Shown one piece after another: positions 25,001-40,000 of a stretch of DNA of 64,000 nt. Below the pieces are notes generated by a model. That model ran no database searches and had not been told where the DNA came from. It was given only the letters and a program-made list of their open reading frames with translations. Position 1 is the stretch's first letter; each line of letters opens with the position of its first letter. The DNA lies in assembly GCA_002633025.1 (NCBI GenBank), contig NMRB01000481.1, positions 26,210 to 90,209 on the forward strand, in the 5' to 3' direction. Origin of the DNA: Notospermus geniculatus (taxonomy: Eukaryota > Nemertea > Pilidiophora > Heteronemertea > Lineidae). A program made the translations under genes and the position numbers.

Positions 25001-28000
25001 AACATTCCTAATCCTAAGCAACACGATCTTTTGACCATGCACTTGCCACAATTTATTTTGCAACATTTGATCAACTTGTTGAAAAAATCATTTCCGCTGT
25101 TCACTCTAGACAGCCTTATTTCCTCCTGTCCATGGTTATTTGCTGTTCTATGGGGGCCTGGGGATGGGGGTCTCGATGAACGCGTTTCATTTTTCGATGA
25201 TGATGGATTATAGCCTCGTGACACAAAATGGCTGTCTCGCTCTCCTCCCTCTTACTTCCGGTTCCGGTGTAGCAGTAAAAAGTGTCCCCCAGTAAAAAGT
25301 GTCCGCTTCCATTGTTGAACGACGGATTAAGGTGCATGGTTATAGAAACCAATCGCCAGATATTAGATTGTAACAATAGGATCATTTGTTCCCAGGACAG
25401 TTTTTCCTAGGACAATCTTTCCTTTCACACTTCTGTTCCCATCTCCGCAGAAAGCGCGGGAATTTTAAAATATGCTGGAGGGTATACAACAATGGTGTTG
25501 TTATTCTGAATGTTGGAAAAATGATGTTTGGAAAAGTTTGCCAGTGTACAAATACCTTTTTTGTTAGAAAACGTAAAATAAAAACACGGTGGTACTTACA
25601 GCACTGTGGTGTTTGGCGGTATCTTCTCTGGTACTTCATTCAGTCCCCTGTTGTTGCAGTAAAGGCGTGTACCCTTGCAGTCGCAGATGGCCGGCGGGTC
25701 TTGAAGAGCTAAAAGGACGGCAAAGAAAAATATTATTTGCACCAAGTTAGCTTATTTTTATCACGGGTGGAGAAAATCCGGCGGGTGAAAAGTACCATGA
25801 TTAGATACTAAAGTGGGCGATACTTTTTTTCCAACATATTGTCCCTGCATCGGTCAGACGGAAGCTTGGTAGACACGGTCGCGGGATGGCTTTTCGTGCC
25901 AAGCTTGCAATTATCATCACAGGGGTCACTGAGAGTGGCTGTCGGCGAAGACCAATCATTTTTTAAGCAGGAAATTCCTGCAAGTAATTGCAAGGAGGAT
26001 GCCTGGACATGTTTGTTTGGCACATGGTAGGATATCCGCTCTCTTCATAGGTACCATTTGCGGAGGTCGGGAGTCTGTCGAGAAAATGGGCCTCCCTTTG
26101 ATCCGAATACCGAATAAGGTAAAGTGGTACAAATCTAGCCCCTGAGTGGAAAAATGGCCAGCATTGCAAGCAGATGTATACTCACGGGGCTGAATTGTAC
26201 CACTTTACCTTACCTATTGCATTTTGGCAACGTTTCCTTCCGTCGCCATTTTCGTCTATATCTTATTGATCGATTCTCTCTGGTTAATTATCGAAGATTT
26301 TTCATCCGACAGGGTGGAATCGACCCGCCAGCAGGCACAGGTTGCTCTGCCATCGGTATTTTGATGGGATCGAATCGGTGAAGCAAATGTTTACGTCATC
26401 GAGTTAATAGAGCTTGTCGTCTGCTCCAACGAATGATCGATTGCGTCCTAAACGCTGAAGTGGCATCGACCGAAATCGCCTTGACATTTTCAAGCGTTAA
26501 TAGCGGAAATGTGTTTCTTTCCGAGGACATTGATTCCTGTCACACCTGTCTTCTATCCTAGCTATACTGGGGGACTTTTTCAGTGTTTCGCAAAGTTTAG
26601 GCATCGCAAACATGATTCTGCGTGGTTGTCCAAAAAACCTAACAATTTCTCCAAACAAACCTACAAAAACCGTTTAACACGTTAGTTCTAATCCAGCATC
26701 GACGGTTGCTTTAGACCTAAAATTACTGGTGTAGCCTACATTTATACACACAGAAAAAAAAACTGTGGTTTGAATGTAAGTAACAGGAGTGATTCACCAT
26801 ACATAACACAATTATGAACGAACAACTGGAAGTAAAAATATGAAAGCGAAAGTGTGATTGAAGACGTATTTTTTCAGATGTCGACATTTCGCAGGGACAC
26901 CCGGCTTCCTCAGGACAGTTAAGTTACATTCAGTAAGATGATGGTCGCACTGGCGAGGTGAAAAGTTAAAGCTAGACTGAAGGTAGTAAAATTAATGGTC
27001 AATTCCACTCAGTGGAGCTGTTCATTATTGATGTAGAGGGATAAGAGTCAAGTACGAAATGCTAAACCGGAAAAGGCTAAACTAATAAGACTAAGAGGAA
27101 GTAGAAGAGCAGGTCATAATGGTTGTCAGTCTCACGACTTCCCCATCAAGCTTAAGAAATTGGCCGGCATCTCTCGAGGCCAACCTGTCATGCCCGGTGC
27201 TGTTCAGTATGGTCGTCGTAATGACCAGGAACCCTGGGAGGAATTCCTAAAGGATCTGCGAAATGATTACCCGATCGCGTCCCTGGTTAGAGTTCCTGTC
27301 AGCATCATTTCTGGTAGCCATAATCCAAAAGGAAGACATTAATGTCTTCCGTGTAGAGACATGGTCAGATATTACCACTGACGGTGGTTTCGGGTGTCCA
27401 CCTTTCATTGCTTTAGAAAGGCTGACGGCAGAATTAAGCCGACACGTATCCCCCTGATGTACTTCTGGTCAGGGGTAATCAGGTAACTGAAACCCCCGCT
27501 TGAACGATCTGCGAACTGGTCAAAGCTGGACCCCGAGAGATGAAAGTGCGAAATAGTAAATAATGTATTGCCTCAAGTAAGTAGCATTTCGACACTTTCC
27601 TTGTGACGTCGCTAAAACCTAGCGTCCACTAGGGCGCGGATAAGACGCGGAACGCAAGTTTAGCAATTCCGCATTCATTCCGCAACCTCTCCGCATATTC
27701 TTGAAAGACTCCGTTCACTGTCTTTATCATTCCTAAGCAGTTCCCGGCATTTCCGCACGTTCGGGAGAGGGCGAAATTTCCGCATCCAAATTTTGATCGA
27801 GACCAAAATTTCGACGCGGAAATGACCTTCCCGACACCTTCGGCAACTTGTCTGCATTGTCGTGCGGACATCGTCAGGACATCCCGCCTTTCTGTAACAC
27901 TTCTGCAAACACTCCTGAAAGCTTCCGCTGTGCGGGCAGCTTCGCGAAGGCAAGCAGAAGCCACGCGGACTGTTTCAGGAAAGCGCGGAGCCGATGCAGA

Positions 28001-31000
28001 TCAAAATAAGCGAGTGCGCGAAGCCGTCAAGACACTTTGCGGACAAGACACGGAAAGGTCAACAGGTTGCTGCGTGNTCACAAAACACTGTCGATATTTC
28101 TGCAGGGTTGAAACTTGAGCTTCGTTGGAACACCTCCACATTGGCCGATTTCTTTTCCTAACTTTTTATTAAAACTATAGCCAGAGTCATTTTCTATCTT
28201 CTGTCTTAATAGTGGACACTGGGCTCACGATCTGACATCTCTTTTTCCACTTGGGGTGCACATTTTCATTGGTGCTTGGATGGACAATGGGCCAACCCTA
28301 TATGATGCATGTGACCTACAGTGCATTGTGCTTCTGCTGGCGGTGGCCTACTCGCACTGACCTGAGTAAGTGACATACTGTACATGTAACTTGTACAGTA
28401 CATGTATTACTCTGGCAAAAATTAGGTCGGGCGATTTTTTTTTACTATGGAGACATGTACACTCGTCCCAGTGTTCAGTTGGCCATAGGTATAACCCTAC
28501 TAAACACTGGAATGATTGGCGCCAAAAGTGAAGGATCGTCAATAGACGGCGCTTTTGACGAGGAATCCAATGAGCCATCATTACAGCTTTAACCGACACC
28601 GCCGTAACACATTTTCTGATTGGCTAAGATACATGTACGTGTTCAAAATGGACATTGTCTATTCATATTCACGGCAGATTCCAGATTCCAAGCGAGAATT
28701 CCCCGAATCGGACAGCTAACGCCGTCTGTTAGTCCTACTTAGAGGATGGCATCAACTGAAGCAGTTTCAGAGCGCCGGTAACACAGTGGGTAGCGGTTTG
28801 AAAAGGCGGGAGGAGTTTAGGAGACATGGTGGTGAAAGTGAAACGACTGACGTTGGTAGATGCCCCCAATGTCGACAACATCGTCATCGTGTTTGCGGGC
28901 AGCATGGTCTGTTTCCCGCTGATTGCATTCGATATATACTGATCGGCGTTTGCCGTACCCCAATGTCACATTCATTGACTCGCATGTATCTTTATATCAC
29001 TAGAGCGCTGCCGGGGGGACTTGCGTGAGTCCGGACAGCACGTTTGGGAAATCCAATCGTCGCTTCATCAAAGCATCCATTACGCCAACGAAAGCAGCCT
29101 CCTAATGAAACTAGCGCTTAATCATCAGGTTCCTGATTAGCAATGATAATTCGATTAGGCCTACAGGTGCAATTTTCGGGAAGGGGTGAGGGCACTGCTA
29201 ATGACTGCGATCGTCTGTTTACGGAATAGTTGTGAGGTTTCGCAAATCTGACGAAACACGAAGTACGAAATACGAAATTCAACTTCATTTCCAGGACCTA
29301 ATGTATTTCTGGAGATGGTTGCTACCACAAATGTCCCTGCTGCCAGTGCGTCTTTAGCATATCACGTACATGTAAGACCGAGAGAGTTATGGTACATCTT
29401 GAATTTTTTTTTTTTAATTTCCACTTCGTATCTACGAAGTCGAAACGAAAGATAAATTTCAAAATTTAATATACACCGTATCTGTCTAACGTTATACGCT
29501 TAAAGACGCCCTTGCAGCAGGCGATATTTGTGATACCAACCATCTCCTGAAATATATTACGTCATTGAAATGAAGTCCAATTTCGTATTTGGTACTTCGT
29601 GTTTCGTCAGATTTGCGAAACCTCGCTATTGTCCTCGCCAGGTCGACCGAGTTCAAACCCAAACAGCTATATCAAAAGATATTTAATCGCATAAACCATG
29701 AAATCCCCAAAAAGCTCGGAAAAGACGCCAAGAAGAGACTTGGCGGATTTGGGCCTTGATCGTTGATAGTGGTACGTGACTGCATGTATCTCATACGAAA
29801 TCAACACAAAAAAGTAGAAAATTATCCGGCTATTCACTATCATCAATTACCTCGCATAGATTCCTAGCTGAGCTACGGATATCTTTGACGTACAATATTA
29901 GATTTCGGTCTCCAATTAACCCGGAGGAGATAACTTAAGGGAAGTAATTTGAAAGCTCTCTCAAAGCCACTGCCAATAGATTTCACACTGGCCTTAATTC
30001 AATGAAGCATTGATTAATGAAGCTTTGATTAGAGCGAAGAAAAAGGCATTGGTGCGGTTAATCAAGACGAGGAACGATATCATTCTGTTATTGATCACTT
30101 TCAGTCTAAGATGCTTGATTGGGCTGTTTGCACTATAGTCCTTTTTAAAGTGTGTAGGTTGCTTGACCAAAACTACAGCTGTTTTTTTCAAATCCCATCG
30201 AAGAAATTTCCCGATTATTTTAATCTAGCTTGTTTGACCACAGCACCTGGTTTTTCCTACTTCCGTTCAAGAAATTTTGCAATTCTTTTCATCTAGTTTT
30301 TTCACCACAACAACTGTTGTTTGTGGATTCCAGCGACGAGAATTTTACAATCTTTCAATGAAAGTTGCTTGACCACAACAACATTGTTTCAGTGCAAGTT
30401 GGTTGTCCACAAGAACTATTGTTTATTGATTCCACCGAAGATATTTCACAATTCTATTAGTGAGTGTACATAGGTTGCTTTTGTATGACCACAACAGGTA
30501 TTGTTCAGTGATTCGACCGAAGAAATTTCACAATTCTATTAGTGAGTGTAGGTTGCTTTTGTATGACCACAACAGCTATTGTTCAGTGATTCCACCGAAG
30601 AAATTTCACAATTCTATCAGTGAGTGTAGGTTGCTTTTTTATGACCACAATAGCTAATTGTTTAGTGATTCCACCGAAGAAATTCCACAATTCTTTTAGT
30701 GCAGGTTGCTAACCACAACAGTAATGTTTCTTGATTCCATCAAAGAAATTTCGCCATTCTTTTAGTGCAAGTTGCATGACAACAAAAGTTGTTGTTTACT
30801 GATTTCACCAAAGAGATTTCGCAATTCTTTCAGTATAGGTTGCTTGACTACAACGGCTCTTTTTGTTCCTCCACTGAACTTTGCAATTCACAGTTTTGAA
30901 TTGAGAACAGCTAGATCCGGTGTTCTGGGCATTTGAAATCTTGTTTTTAACTCTCCGCAGCTCATCCTGCGGAAAATGGTGTTGCTTCCGGCCGATATTG

Positions 31001-34000
31001 TTATCGGCCATGCGGTTACAGACTCAGGATGCGGATGAAGTATACATCTAAAGGCAGGAGATGGAACGATTGAGAATGCCAATGGCCACTTTATTGTTTG
31101 GCTGAAACTCAAAAACAGAGAAACATCATGTTTATCATTGTCATCGCAGTTTAAGCCGACGACTTTTTGTTGGGAGGCATTGGCAAAAGGGGAGATTGAA
31201 AAATGTTGAACACCTGGACTAACTAGACCGGTTTCCGCGTTCGCCACCTGTTTCCACGGGCTTTGGCCACTAGTTGCAATCTCTCTATCGGGCTTTTCCT
31301 GATTTTCCAACATCTCTCCTGACTCTATTGCTGGTAAATAACTTTTGCCAGTATACAGTGAGTTTGAAAATAGAAACAAAGATTAGATTTGTGACGGCAT
31401 TCTGATATGATTGGATCAGATATGGAAATAATCATGATTGATTGCGAATTCGCCGGTTAATAAGATCAGAGATATTTTGCCTCAAGGCATCAATGTGAGC
31501 GTACTAACGAACCATTTATCAAAATTATGAAAGTAAAATCATTTTTGATTTGAATCATGAATTCAATGACGGCCTACTTCATCTCTCTTCCTTCAAATTG
31601 TACTTCTACATGTACAATGTAGGTAGGCGATTACGAATTAGTACATCTAATGAGCAGGTGTTGGTAGGAGATTTTCATTTTTATGTTCGCTAATTAGTTT
31701 AATTGTATAAAGATTGCTGTCGATAAATCCAGACATGCCAGCGGCAAGAAATCACACATGATAAAAACTGCAGACCTGATTATGTAGGATATTCCAGCGT
31801 GAAAGCAAAAAACCGTAAAAAATATCCGTCGATATTTTTCGATGATTTAAAAACTTGTTGCAGAAAAAAATACATTAACAAACTCCTGTCCATATAATGA
31901 ACAGAAAACAGATATGACATTTTTTGTTACCGACCCGGATATTTACCTAGGGGTACCTATCCTACTAAACTGGCCCGTTGATGCACCTGACGCCTTGAAA
32001 TTCAAAATGGAAATGCTGCCGTGGCCTAACGGACCAGCCAACACACAGAATGAATAGCTGTTATTCAACTTGTCAATATCATGATATCAAAATAGGAAAT
32101 TTTGATGAGATACAATAATATACAACGTAACACATCCAGAAATCTAAGCCAGCAGCACTCCAGACGATCGGCTGTTTAACGCCAGGTGTGGGTGTGCGCT
32201 GGACGGAGATGCGTGGAATCTTCTCACCGGTGATGTTGCCCATTTTATTTGTCAAACAATACCAAACCCGACATTGCCTCGTCTGCGGTGGGTGGCGAGA
32301 AGATCGTTGACGGAATGATCGCTTGGGATATCGCCTGATGTCCTACTGGCTTTATAGTGTCGATTATCCATCTAGAATAACCTCAGGCTTCAGACATAGT
32401 TAGATTAATATACGAGTATGAAATCGAAAAATTACGGTGCGAGCCGGTAATTCCTATTGTATCATGTTACCCACAGACTGCACGTAGGTGTCGGATGCGA
32501 TGAGATTGCTTAATGTATAGTTCCCCCTTAGGCTGTCCATATATACGTATGTTTCCGGAAGCAGACACCGCGACTAAGTCGTGTCTGCACCCAATTATGG
32601 GAAGACCATGAGGCCTGATTGGCTTGAACTACTTCCTTTTCCTAATCCGGCGCCAGTATCCTCGGAATTGACTTTCGGCGTCTTCGGACGATATGGCGTC
32701 CACCACACCTTCCTCTCGGTAGGTGTGGTACCGGGGAAGAAATGGCGGCAATTCTCTACGAAAGATTGCAATGATTTCTGGGACTATATTTAATCAAGAC
32801 ATCAGGTGCTACATACACTCGTCCCCAGTGTTCAGTTGGCCATAGGTACATGTATACATGTAGACCCACCAAACACTGGCAAATTTTCAAATTCAAATTG
32901 ACATGATTGGCGCCAAAACTGAACTTACCACAGGCATCTTTCTCCGTCTCACGATCGGCATCGGGACGTTTACGATACCGCCTATTCCAATACTCATCGT
33001 CAAACTTATCTCCTGAAAAAATATTAAGTGCAAAAAGTGAACGAAATTTATTTTACGTCGGAAAGCCAAACAAGTGTAACATTTATATGTTTCAGCGTTT
33101 CCGTCAGTGAATGTTCCCCTCACTGTATACTTCTCAGTCTCAGTCATGGTCTATATCGGTCTATTGTCACTACGTTCCCAATACAAAGAAGGAAAACACT
33201 GAAAAGCGGGGAACATTTGTATATGTTACACCGTCATTTTTTTAAAGAGAGCCCCCAGAAATCTATCTACGCCATACCACCTCTCAGATTTTCCTTAGTG
33301 TGTATTTAGTCTTTTTCTTTCGTTGCCTTGAAGGTACGATACATGGTAAAGGTTTGCAATAGTTCGGGAGAAAAAGTGATCTTGTGGTTTTTTGTTCGGC
33401 CTCGCCGTGGGGATAAGTGTTCGCTCGACTTCCGAAATCAGCCGATTCACCGTGTCAACAATGGAAAAAAAATACTACAGCGTTTTGTTGCCTTCCACAA
33501 CTAAAGAACAGTGTATAGATAAACAACAATGTTTTTTAGTGGTGTAAAAGTGGCAACAAATCAAATGTCAAATCAAAACTCACGTATATGTAGAAAACAA
33601 GAAGAATAAGGCGGGGATACCCAACAACAAGCCAGTGAAACTCTTGCCCCAAGAAGATTGCAAAGTTATAAAGGGCCTGCAGCATGAGTTAAGACAATAT
33701 TATCCGTATTTTGGCCGTAACACCGTGCAAAAGATGCGCAAATGAGGATGACTGGACCTCCAGACATCCGGTAAAGCATCTCCGGCGTTTCCCCGTTGTT
33801 TTCTCTGGGAGTGATGATGATGCATTGTATAACTAAGAGTCTATAATGGTGTATTCAAACAATGGAATCCTTGGCATTGTTCCACAGATGGGTTTGCCAT
33901 TAGAATCTCCTTTTACATGTATCCAAAGAAGAAACAACAAAATTGACACACAAGGTGATAAATACAAATGTATCAAGAAGTCAACTTCCAAAAACTTGCG

Positions 34001-37000
34001 AATTTTCGACCCCAACCGGGGTCTTCCTCAGGCACTTTTCAGTTGGAGAGACCAGAAAAGATTTTACATGTAGACAGATTATCTAGACGCAATTGTGCGC
34101 TTGCAAAAGAAACAACGAGTTCTATGAAAGTAAGTTGTGAGTGTGTGTTGCCCGGGGATATTCGCTTTGCATCATAACTACCGGAATACTTTGCCGAAGT
34201 TTATGGAAAGTTATACGGAAGAGCCTAAAGCGGGAAATGCCCGAAACATTGTTTCGAATCGGAAGAAAATACTCCGCTTTTCACTTACTATTGGTCGTAA
34301 CGACAATCGCTTGCAGTATATAGCCAGGCCTAAAAGGCATCTCGAGAATGTCAGAGGTTCTTAGCACTACGCTCCTTTCTAAACTGCACACAAAGTACAT
34401 TGTATGCGCTGTCGGAGGGCTGACAAAGAACCCCAAACTCGTACCCACAGATTACCGGGTAGTTAACGGCGCTCGCCCGAGGTTGGATGTCGCTCCACTA
34501 ATCTCTGGAGACTGCTGGGTACTTCACGCAGTTCGTGCGATTTGTAGCATATGCAATTTTAGACTGCAGACGCATTGAAATAATTGCAGTGTGACATAGC
34601 CTACTATACACAAAACTGTGACGTACATGTACGCGTGTCTTGGAAACCCCGAAGTAGTCCGTTGCAGTCTCCAGAGGCTAGTGGAGCGACATCCAACCTC
34701 GGCCAAGCGTAACTAATCTCTGGGTACGAGATTGCAAGGGACCCCCAGACTCTAAACCCCCACTTACCTGTCCCATTCCTGAAGTTGCAACTTCAGGAAN
34801 NNNNNNNNNNNNNNNNNNNNNNNNNNNNNNNNNNNNNNNNNNNNNNNNNTCCATGGAAAAAATGACCAAATCCTCAGTTGAAGATATAGCACGCCGTCAT
34901 TCTTTACCCCCACCCCATTATCTTCAACTTAGGGCTTAGTCATTTCTTCGAGTTCAGGAATGGGACAGGTACATGTAAGTGGGAGTTTAGAAAGGTACGG
35001 TGCCGACGTACGTGCTGGCGTCTCAGGGCTTTGTGAAACTCTCTATTACACGTACATACATCGTAATTTTCAAGAACGCGTACATACATGTACCTGAGAG
35101 ATTAATTTAAATATCATCTGTACTCACGGCAGTTGAGTTCATCCAGTCCACCCTCGCAGTCAACATGGCCGTCACAAATCGATGATCGCGGCAGGCACCT
35201 TTTCTTCTTACCACACGAGTAGATTTTTCCCGGGCAAAAGTGCAGTTCCGTGTCTGGCGAAATTCCTAAAAACAAAACGTCACAATCATGAAGAAAAAAA
35301 ATTGGTTTGGCGAAAGAAGATGATGTGATATAAAACCGAAGGAATTTCCTTCTGGTATTGCTTTGACTGGTATAACTAACTAACGGGCTATTTTTGCCGG
35401 CTTTATCAGGCTTACTCAACTAGACTAACACCAAATTACCCGATATTTTTGTCTGCGCACATCCGGCATTTCCTTTGTTGCCAAACGGAGCCCCCTTCTT
35501 AGAAAGGATTTCCGTCGCATTTTAGTCGTATGCCTTCAATTCGGTTATTATTTATTAACGGTTCATCAAAAGGAAAATGACATCGGATGATGTCTTGTCT
35601 TGTCTTGAAGAAAGTCGTCTCTGCGGGACATAGAATTCGGAGCTAAGCAGTCACGAAGCCCAGATGTCGCAAAAGTACATCAATTAATTTAGAGATTCCT
35701 CTGTCTGAGCCGTTTTATTTAAAGTCTCTGTGAACACTGGCAACATTTTTCCAACATTTTCCCAACAAGCGTAGGCTAACAAGCGGCTTAAAACAGATCA
35801 TGGAGTTGGCAGACATCGTCATAAGCCGTGATTACACTACATAAATCCCCGGGTTTTTTGCGGTCACACCTATGAATTGCCGGGCTTCAGGAAACCCGTG
35901 TCTGAAAAACACGGGTTTCTGAAACACGGCAAGCTCGCGGTGCTTTTCGAAATCTCCGTGTTTTCGCTAGTTCTTTTCACGGCTACAGGTGGCGCAGCCA
36001 TTAAATGACGTCGTTTTCGCGCCTCCAACAATGTGTGCCAATACAGAAATGACCGAAGAGTCAGTGCATGCAGCGCACCTGTCGCCGGGCTACTTAACTA
36101 CAATGTCGTAGTGTCCATGACCTCTCCCCGGGCTTTTCGTACGCAAGGGTTTGACACGGGTCTGGAAAGAATCCTTCTATAATTGTAACAATAGGTGGAT
36201 CATCGCGAAACCGGGCCATTGCGAAAACTCATTAAAAGGCAATAGGAGCTGTCAGTGAGTTGACCAATAGGTGTCACTACGGCCCAATTCAATGCATGTA
36301 GCGAACCCATTCATTCTTTATCGAGCACCAATCACGTGGATTTTCCTGTGAACTAGTCCGCTAGAACTTTGCAGCCATCTTTTGGCAATACGCGCGGCTG
36401 ACTGCTCCTGTTGACTGTGAACACTCTGCTGTACCTCTCAGCATTACGGTCGGTGGGAATTTGCCGCAAAAAATTACCAATAAGACGAATAAATTACAGC
36501 TTAGAATCATCATCAGCACCAATTGATGGCAATATTAATCACTATTTTCTCGCACGATGATGTTTTTTAGGCGCAACCAATCATTATTTGTCTCCCTGGC
36601 AGGAAAATTAACCGATTGAATATTAAGAGGAATTGATGAGGGTGTAATCGATGACAGGGTAAATGGCCAGGGAAATAGAACAGCGGTCTGAACCAAGTTC
36701 TCATCATTGTCCGAAAACCTGTCCTCATTTATTCTCATCAATCTTTTAACCCTTGCACTGCTAAACTCATGGTTAAATGCGAAAATACATAAAAAGGGAA
36801 AAAAGGCCTTGAAAGTTCTTTTTTTCCATCAAATAAGTACTCATCTGGTCGTTCTCATGGAAAGGTCCTCTATAAATGTCGACGTAAGGGGCTTTCTTCG
36901 CAAAAAATAACGTTAGCGGGACGATCTCATCCTGCTAGCGTTAACACTACATGTACATGTACATGTAGGCCTACTGTACATGTACACATGTATATGTATG

Positions 37001-40000
37001 TTACTTTTATTTTTTACACTGCAACGACATTAGGCCTACGTCAGAAATGCTGCTAAAATGCAGTGAATAGCGTTAACGGAGCGATTTCTTAACTCTCGAA
37101 TGTCATAAATGTCGAGATGAGCTCTTGATCCGAGGGAAAGGTCTGTACCACCTGACCGTAGGCTTAATGTATCATAATACCAAGCGAAAGGAACATGAGT
37201 CTCCGTGCCAGTCTTCCATCATTCGCTGCCTCCCGGTTCTTTTCTGGATCATTACGATTTTCTTGCGAAATTGCAGATCGTAAGAAGGCAATGGGAAGCA
37301 ATTCATCACGAACTTCGGTGCAATTACATGTAGTTAGATGCATACCGCTAAAGGGGAATGAGTCATCCATAAAGGTTACGTCAAGAGGTTTATACCAGGT
37401 TTCGTTTTTTTACAGTTTTCTTTGGTCTAACCGAGCTATTACATTATCAGTAAGTTTGGCTGGTAAGATTAGAAGTTACTAACAACACTCGATACATTTT
37501 CTTGCGCGAGGCAGGTGAGCCTCGCAGGCAGGTGTAACGTCTTTGAATGTTCCCCATTTTTAGTATTCCCCTACTATTGTTGGACGGAATGCTCAGCGAC
37601 TTGACAATAGGAAACACAAAGAGGAACGTGTCGATCTATCTGCCAGCGTTCCCCAGACAATTAGGGGAAACACTAACAGACGGAAACACTGGCAGATGTT
37701 ACACCTGATGCAGCAAAGAACACGAAAAAATATAGCGCAAGTTCTTAACCAAACAGCTTCAGGATGACGGAAAATATTCCTGCAGATTTCAGGATAAGAA
37801 CTTTAAATCGAAAATTTCAATGTTTGTCAATCACGAGCAATAACGTATCGAGATAGTCACGACCCGTCCTAAGTCAGCAATGAATCACATCCATCATAAG
37901 GCTGTCTGATGTGAAAAGGATAGCCTCACCAAGGAAACCCCAACATAATCTTAGAAATAATTGAGTAAAAATAAGAAAGTTAATGAACCATCCAGCTGAT
38001 GACCAGCAATCTTTTTTATCACGTAGATTTACCAAGTCATCAGAATATAATGCTGATTAACCGAAAGAAATGGAGACTGAACGGCCATGATGTGAAGCGA
38101 CAGTTGTGCACTGGGCGAGCATACCGATAACATCCACCATAATCCAGCAAAGTCGGCCGATGTGATGCATATTTTAGGACATGGCCGTCGTTCACAAGGT
38201 CTTTGTACCCTCATACCGTCGATTACACCTAGTTTATGGCTTTCACATGACTAGCCACCATGGAGCACGGCTCGGACGTTACTGCTTCTCTTTGAAAGCT
38301 TCGAGCACGGTAACCAGTCTTGGCCGTAAGCCTGACCAGTGCGGCAGGCACGCTTATGATTCGAAATGGCTCCTGAGGCTAGAGCTACACGTGTGCGGAA
38401 GCCATTAAATGACGTCGTTTTCGCGCCTCCAACAATGTGTGCCAATACAGAAATGACCGAAGAGTCAGTGCATGCAGCGCACCTGTCGCCGGTCTACTTA
38501 ACTACAATGTCGTAGTGTCCATGACCTCTCCCCGGGCTTTTCGTACGCAAGGGTTTGACACGGGTCTGGAAAGAATCCTTCTATTGTAACAATAGGTGGA
38601 TCATCGCGAAACCGGGCCATTGCGAAAACTCATTAAAAGGCAATAGGAGCTGTCAGTGAGTTGACCAATAGGTGTCACTACGGCCCAATTCAATGCATGT
38701 AGCGAACCCATTCATTCTTGATCGAGCACCAATCACGTGGATTTTCCTGTGAACTGGTCCACTAGAACTTTTGCTGCCATCTTTCGGCAATACGCGCGGC
38801 TGACTGCTCCTGTTGACTGTGAACACTCTGCTGTGCCCCAGCATTTTACGGTCGGTGGGAACACTCTGCTGTACCTCTCAGCATTACGGTCGGTGTGAAT
38901 TTGCCGCAAAAAATTACCAATAAGACGAATAAATTACAGCTTAGAATCATCATCAGCACCAATTGATGGCAATATTAATCACTACTTTCTCGCACGATGA
39001 TGGTTTTTTAGGCGCAACCAATCATTATTTATCTCCCTGGCAGGAAAATTAACCGATTGAATATTAAGAGGAATTGATGAGGGTGTAATCGATGACAGGG
39101 GAAATGGCCAGGAAAATAGAACAGCGGTCTGAACCAACTTCTCATCATTGTCCAAAATCCTGTCCTCATTTATTCTCATCAATCTTTTAACCCTTGCACT
39201 GCGAAAATACATAAAAAAGGGGAAAAAGGCCTTGAAAGTTCTTTTTTTTCCATCAAATAAGTACTCATCTGGTCGTTCTCATGGAAAGGTCCTCTATAAA
39301 TGTCGACGTAAGGGGCTTTCTTCGCAAAAAATAATGTTAACGGGACGATGGTCATCCTGCTAACGTTAACACTGTGCTATCGTTATTTTTTACACTGCAA
39401 ACGTACATCTATACATGTACGTCAGAAATGATGCGGTGTTAGCGTTAACGGAGCGATTTCTTAAACTCTCGAAGGTCATAAATGTCGAGATGAGCTCTTG
39501 ATCCGAGGGAAAGGTCTGTACCACCTGACCGTAGGCTTAATGTATCATAATACCAAGCGAAAGGAACATGAGCCTTCGTGCCAGTCTTCCATCATTCGCT
39601 GCCTCTCGGTTCTTTTCTGGATCATTACGATTTTCTAGCGAAATTGCAGATCGTAAGAAGGCAATGGGAAGCAATTCATCACGAACTTCGGTGCAATTAC
39701 ATGTAGTTAGATGCATACCGCTAAAGGGGAATGAGTGATCCATAAAGGTTACGTCAAGAGGTTTATACCAGGTTTCGTTTTTTAGTTTTCTTTGGTCTAA
39801 CCGAGCTATTACATTATCAGTAAGTTTGGCTGATAAGATAAGAAGTTATTAACAACACTCGATACATTTTCTTGCGTGAGGCAGGTGAGCCTCGCAGGCA
39901 GGTGTAACGTCTTTGAATGTTCCCCATTTTTAGTATTTCCCTGATATTGTTGGACGGAATGCTCAGCGACTTGACAATAGGAAATACAAAGAGGAACGGG

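Larger units (their letters stand above)
21161..25599 (-). other. Intron 4 of receptor gene
   Basis: A 4.4-kb intron between the LRR cap exon and LRR 1. It holds hairpins at 22280-22426 and 22581-22766, an element at 23361-23620 and a GGTGTA-type element at 25271-25441. 21200-22270, 22780-23350 and 23700-25260 show only short dispersed words, such as GCAACATTTTTCCAACATTT at about 24969, also found near 35742. Confidence 0.85.
25709..32928 (-). other. Intron 3 of receptor gene
   Basis: A 7.2-kb phase-1 intron. It holds a hammerhead-like hairpin at 26870-26935, an open frame of unknown meaning at 27040-27342, a possible element at 27620-28217, a GGGAGGTTTCGC-type hairpin at 29226-29631, a 78-base minisatellite at 30130-30890 and a MITE at 32146-32353. 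The rest, including 28220-29220 and 30890-32140, shows nothing I recognise. Confidence 0.85.
33013..35127 (-). other. Intron 2 of receptor gene
   Basis: A 2.1-kb phase-1 intron. It holds a hammerhead-like element (33942-34050), a 45-base inverted pair (34471-34515 and 34660-34706), and another inverted pair flanking the 50-base N gap. 33020-33930 shows nothing I recognise. Confidence 0.85.

Noticed and set aside
28770-28840. Second tRNA-like SINE start (AACACAGTGGGTAGCGG)
   Set aside because: It looks A-box-like, but no B box follows at the right distance.
30888-31379. 163-codon minus-strand frame inside intron 3
   Set aside because: It is one of the longest unexplained frames, but has no recognisable domain, no cysteine pattern like LDLa, and no splice sites in phase with exons 3 and 4. 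It is probably chance.
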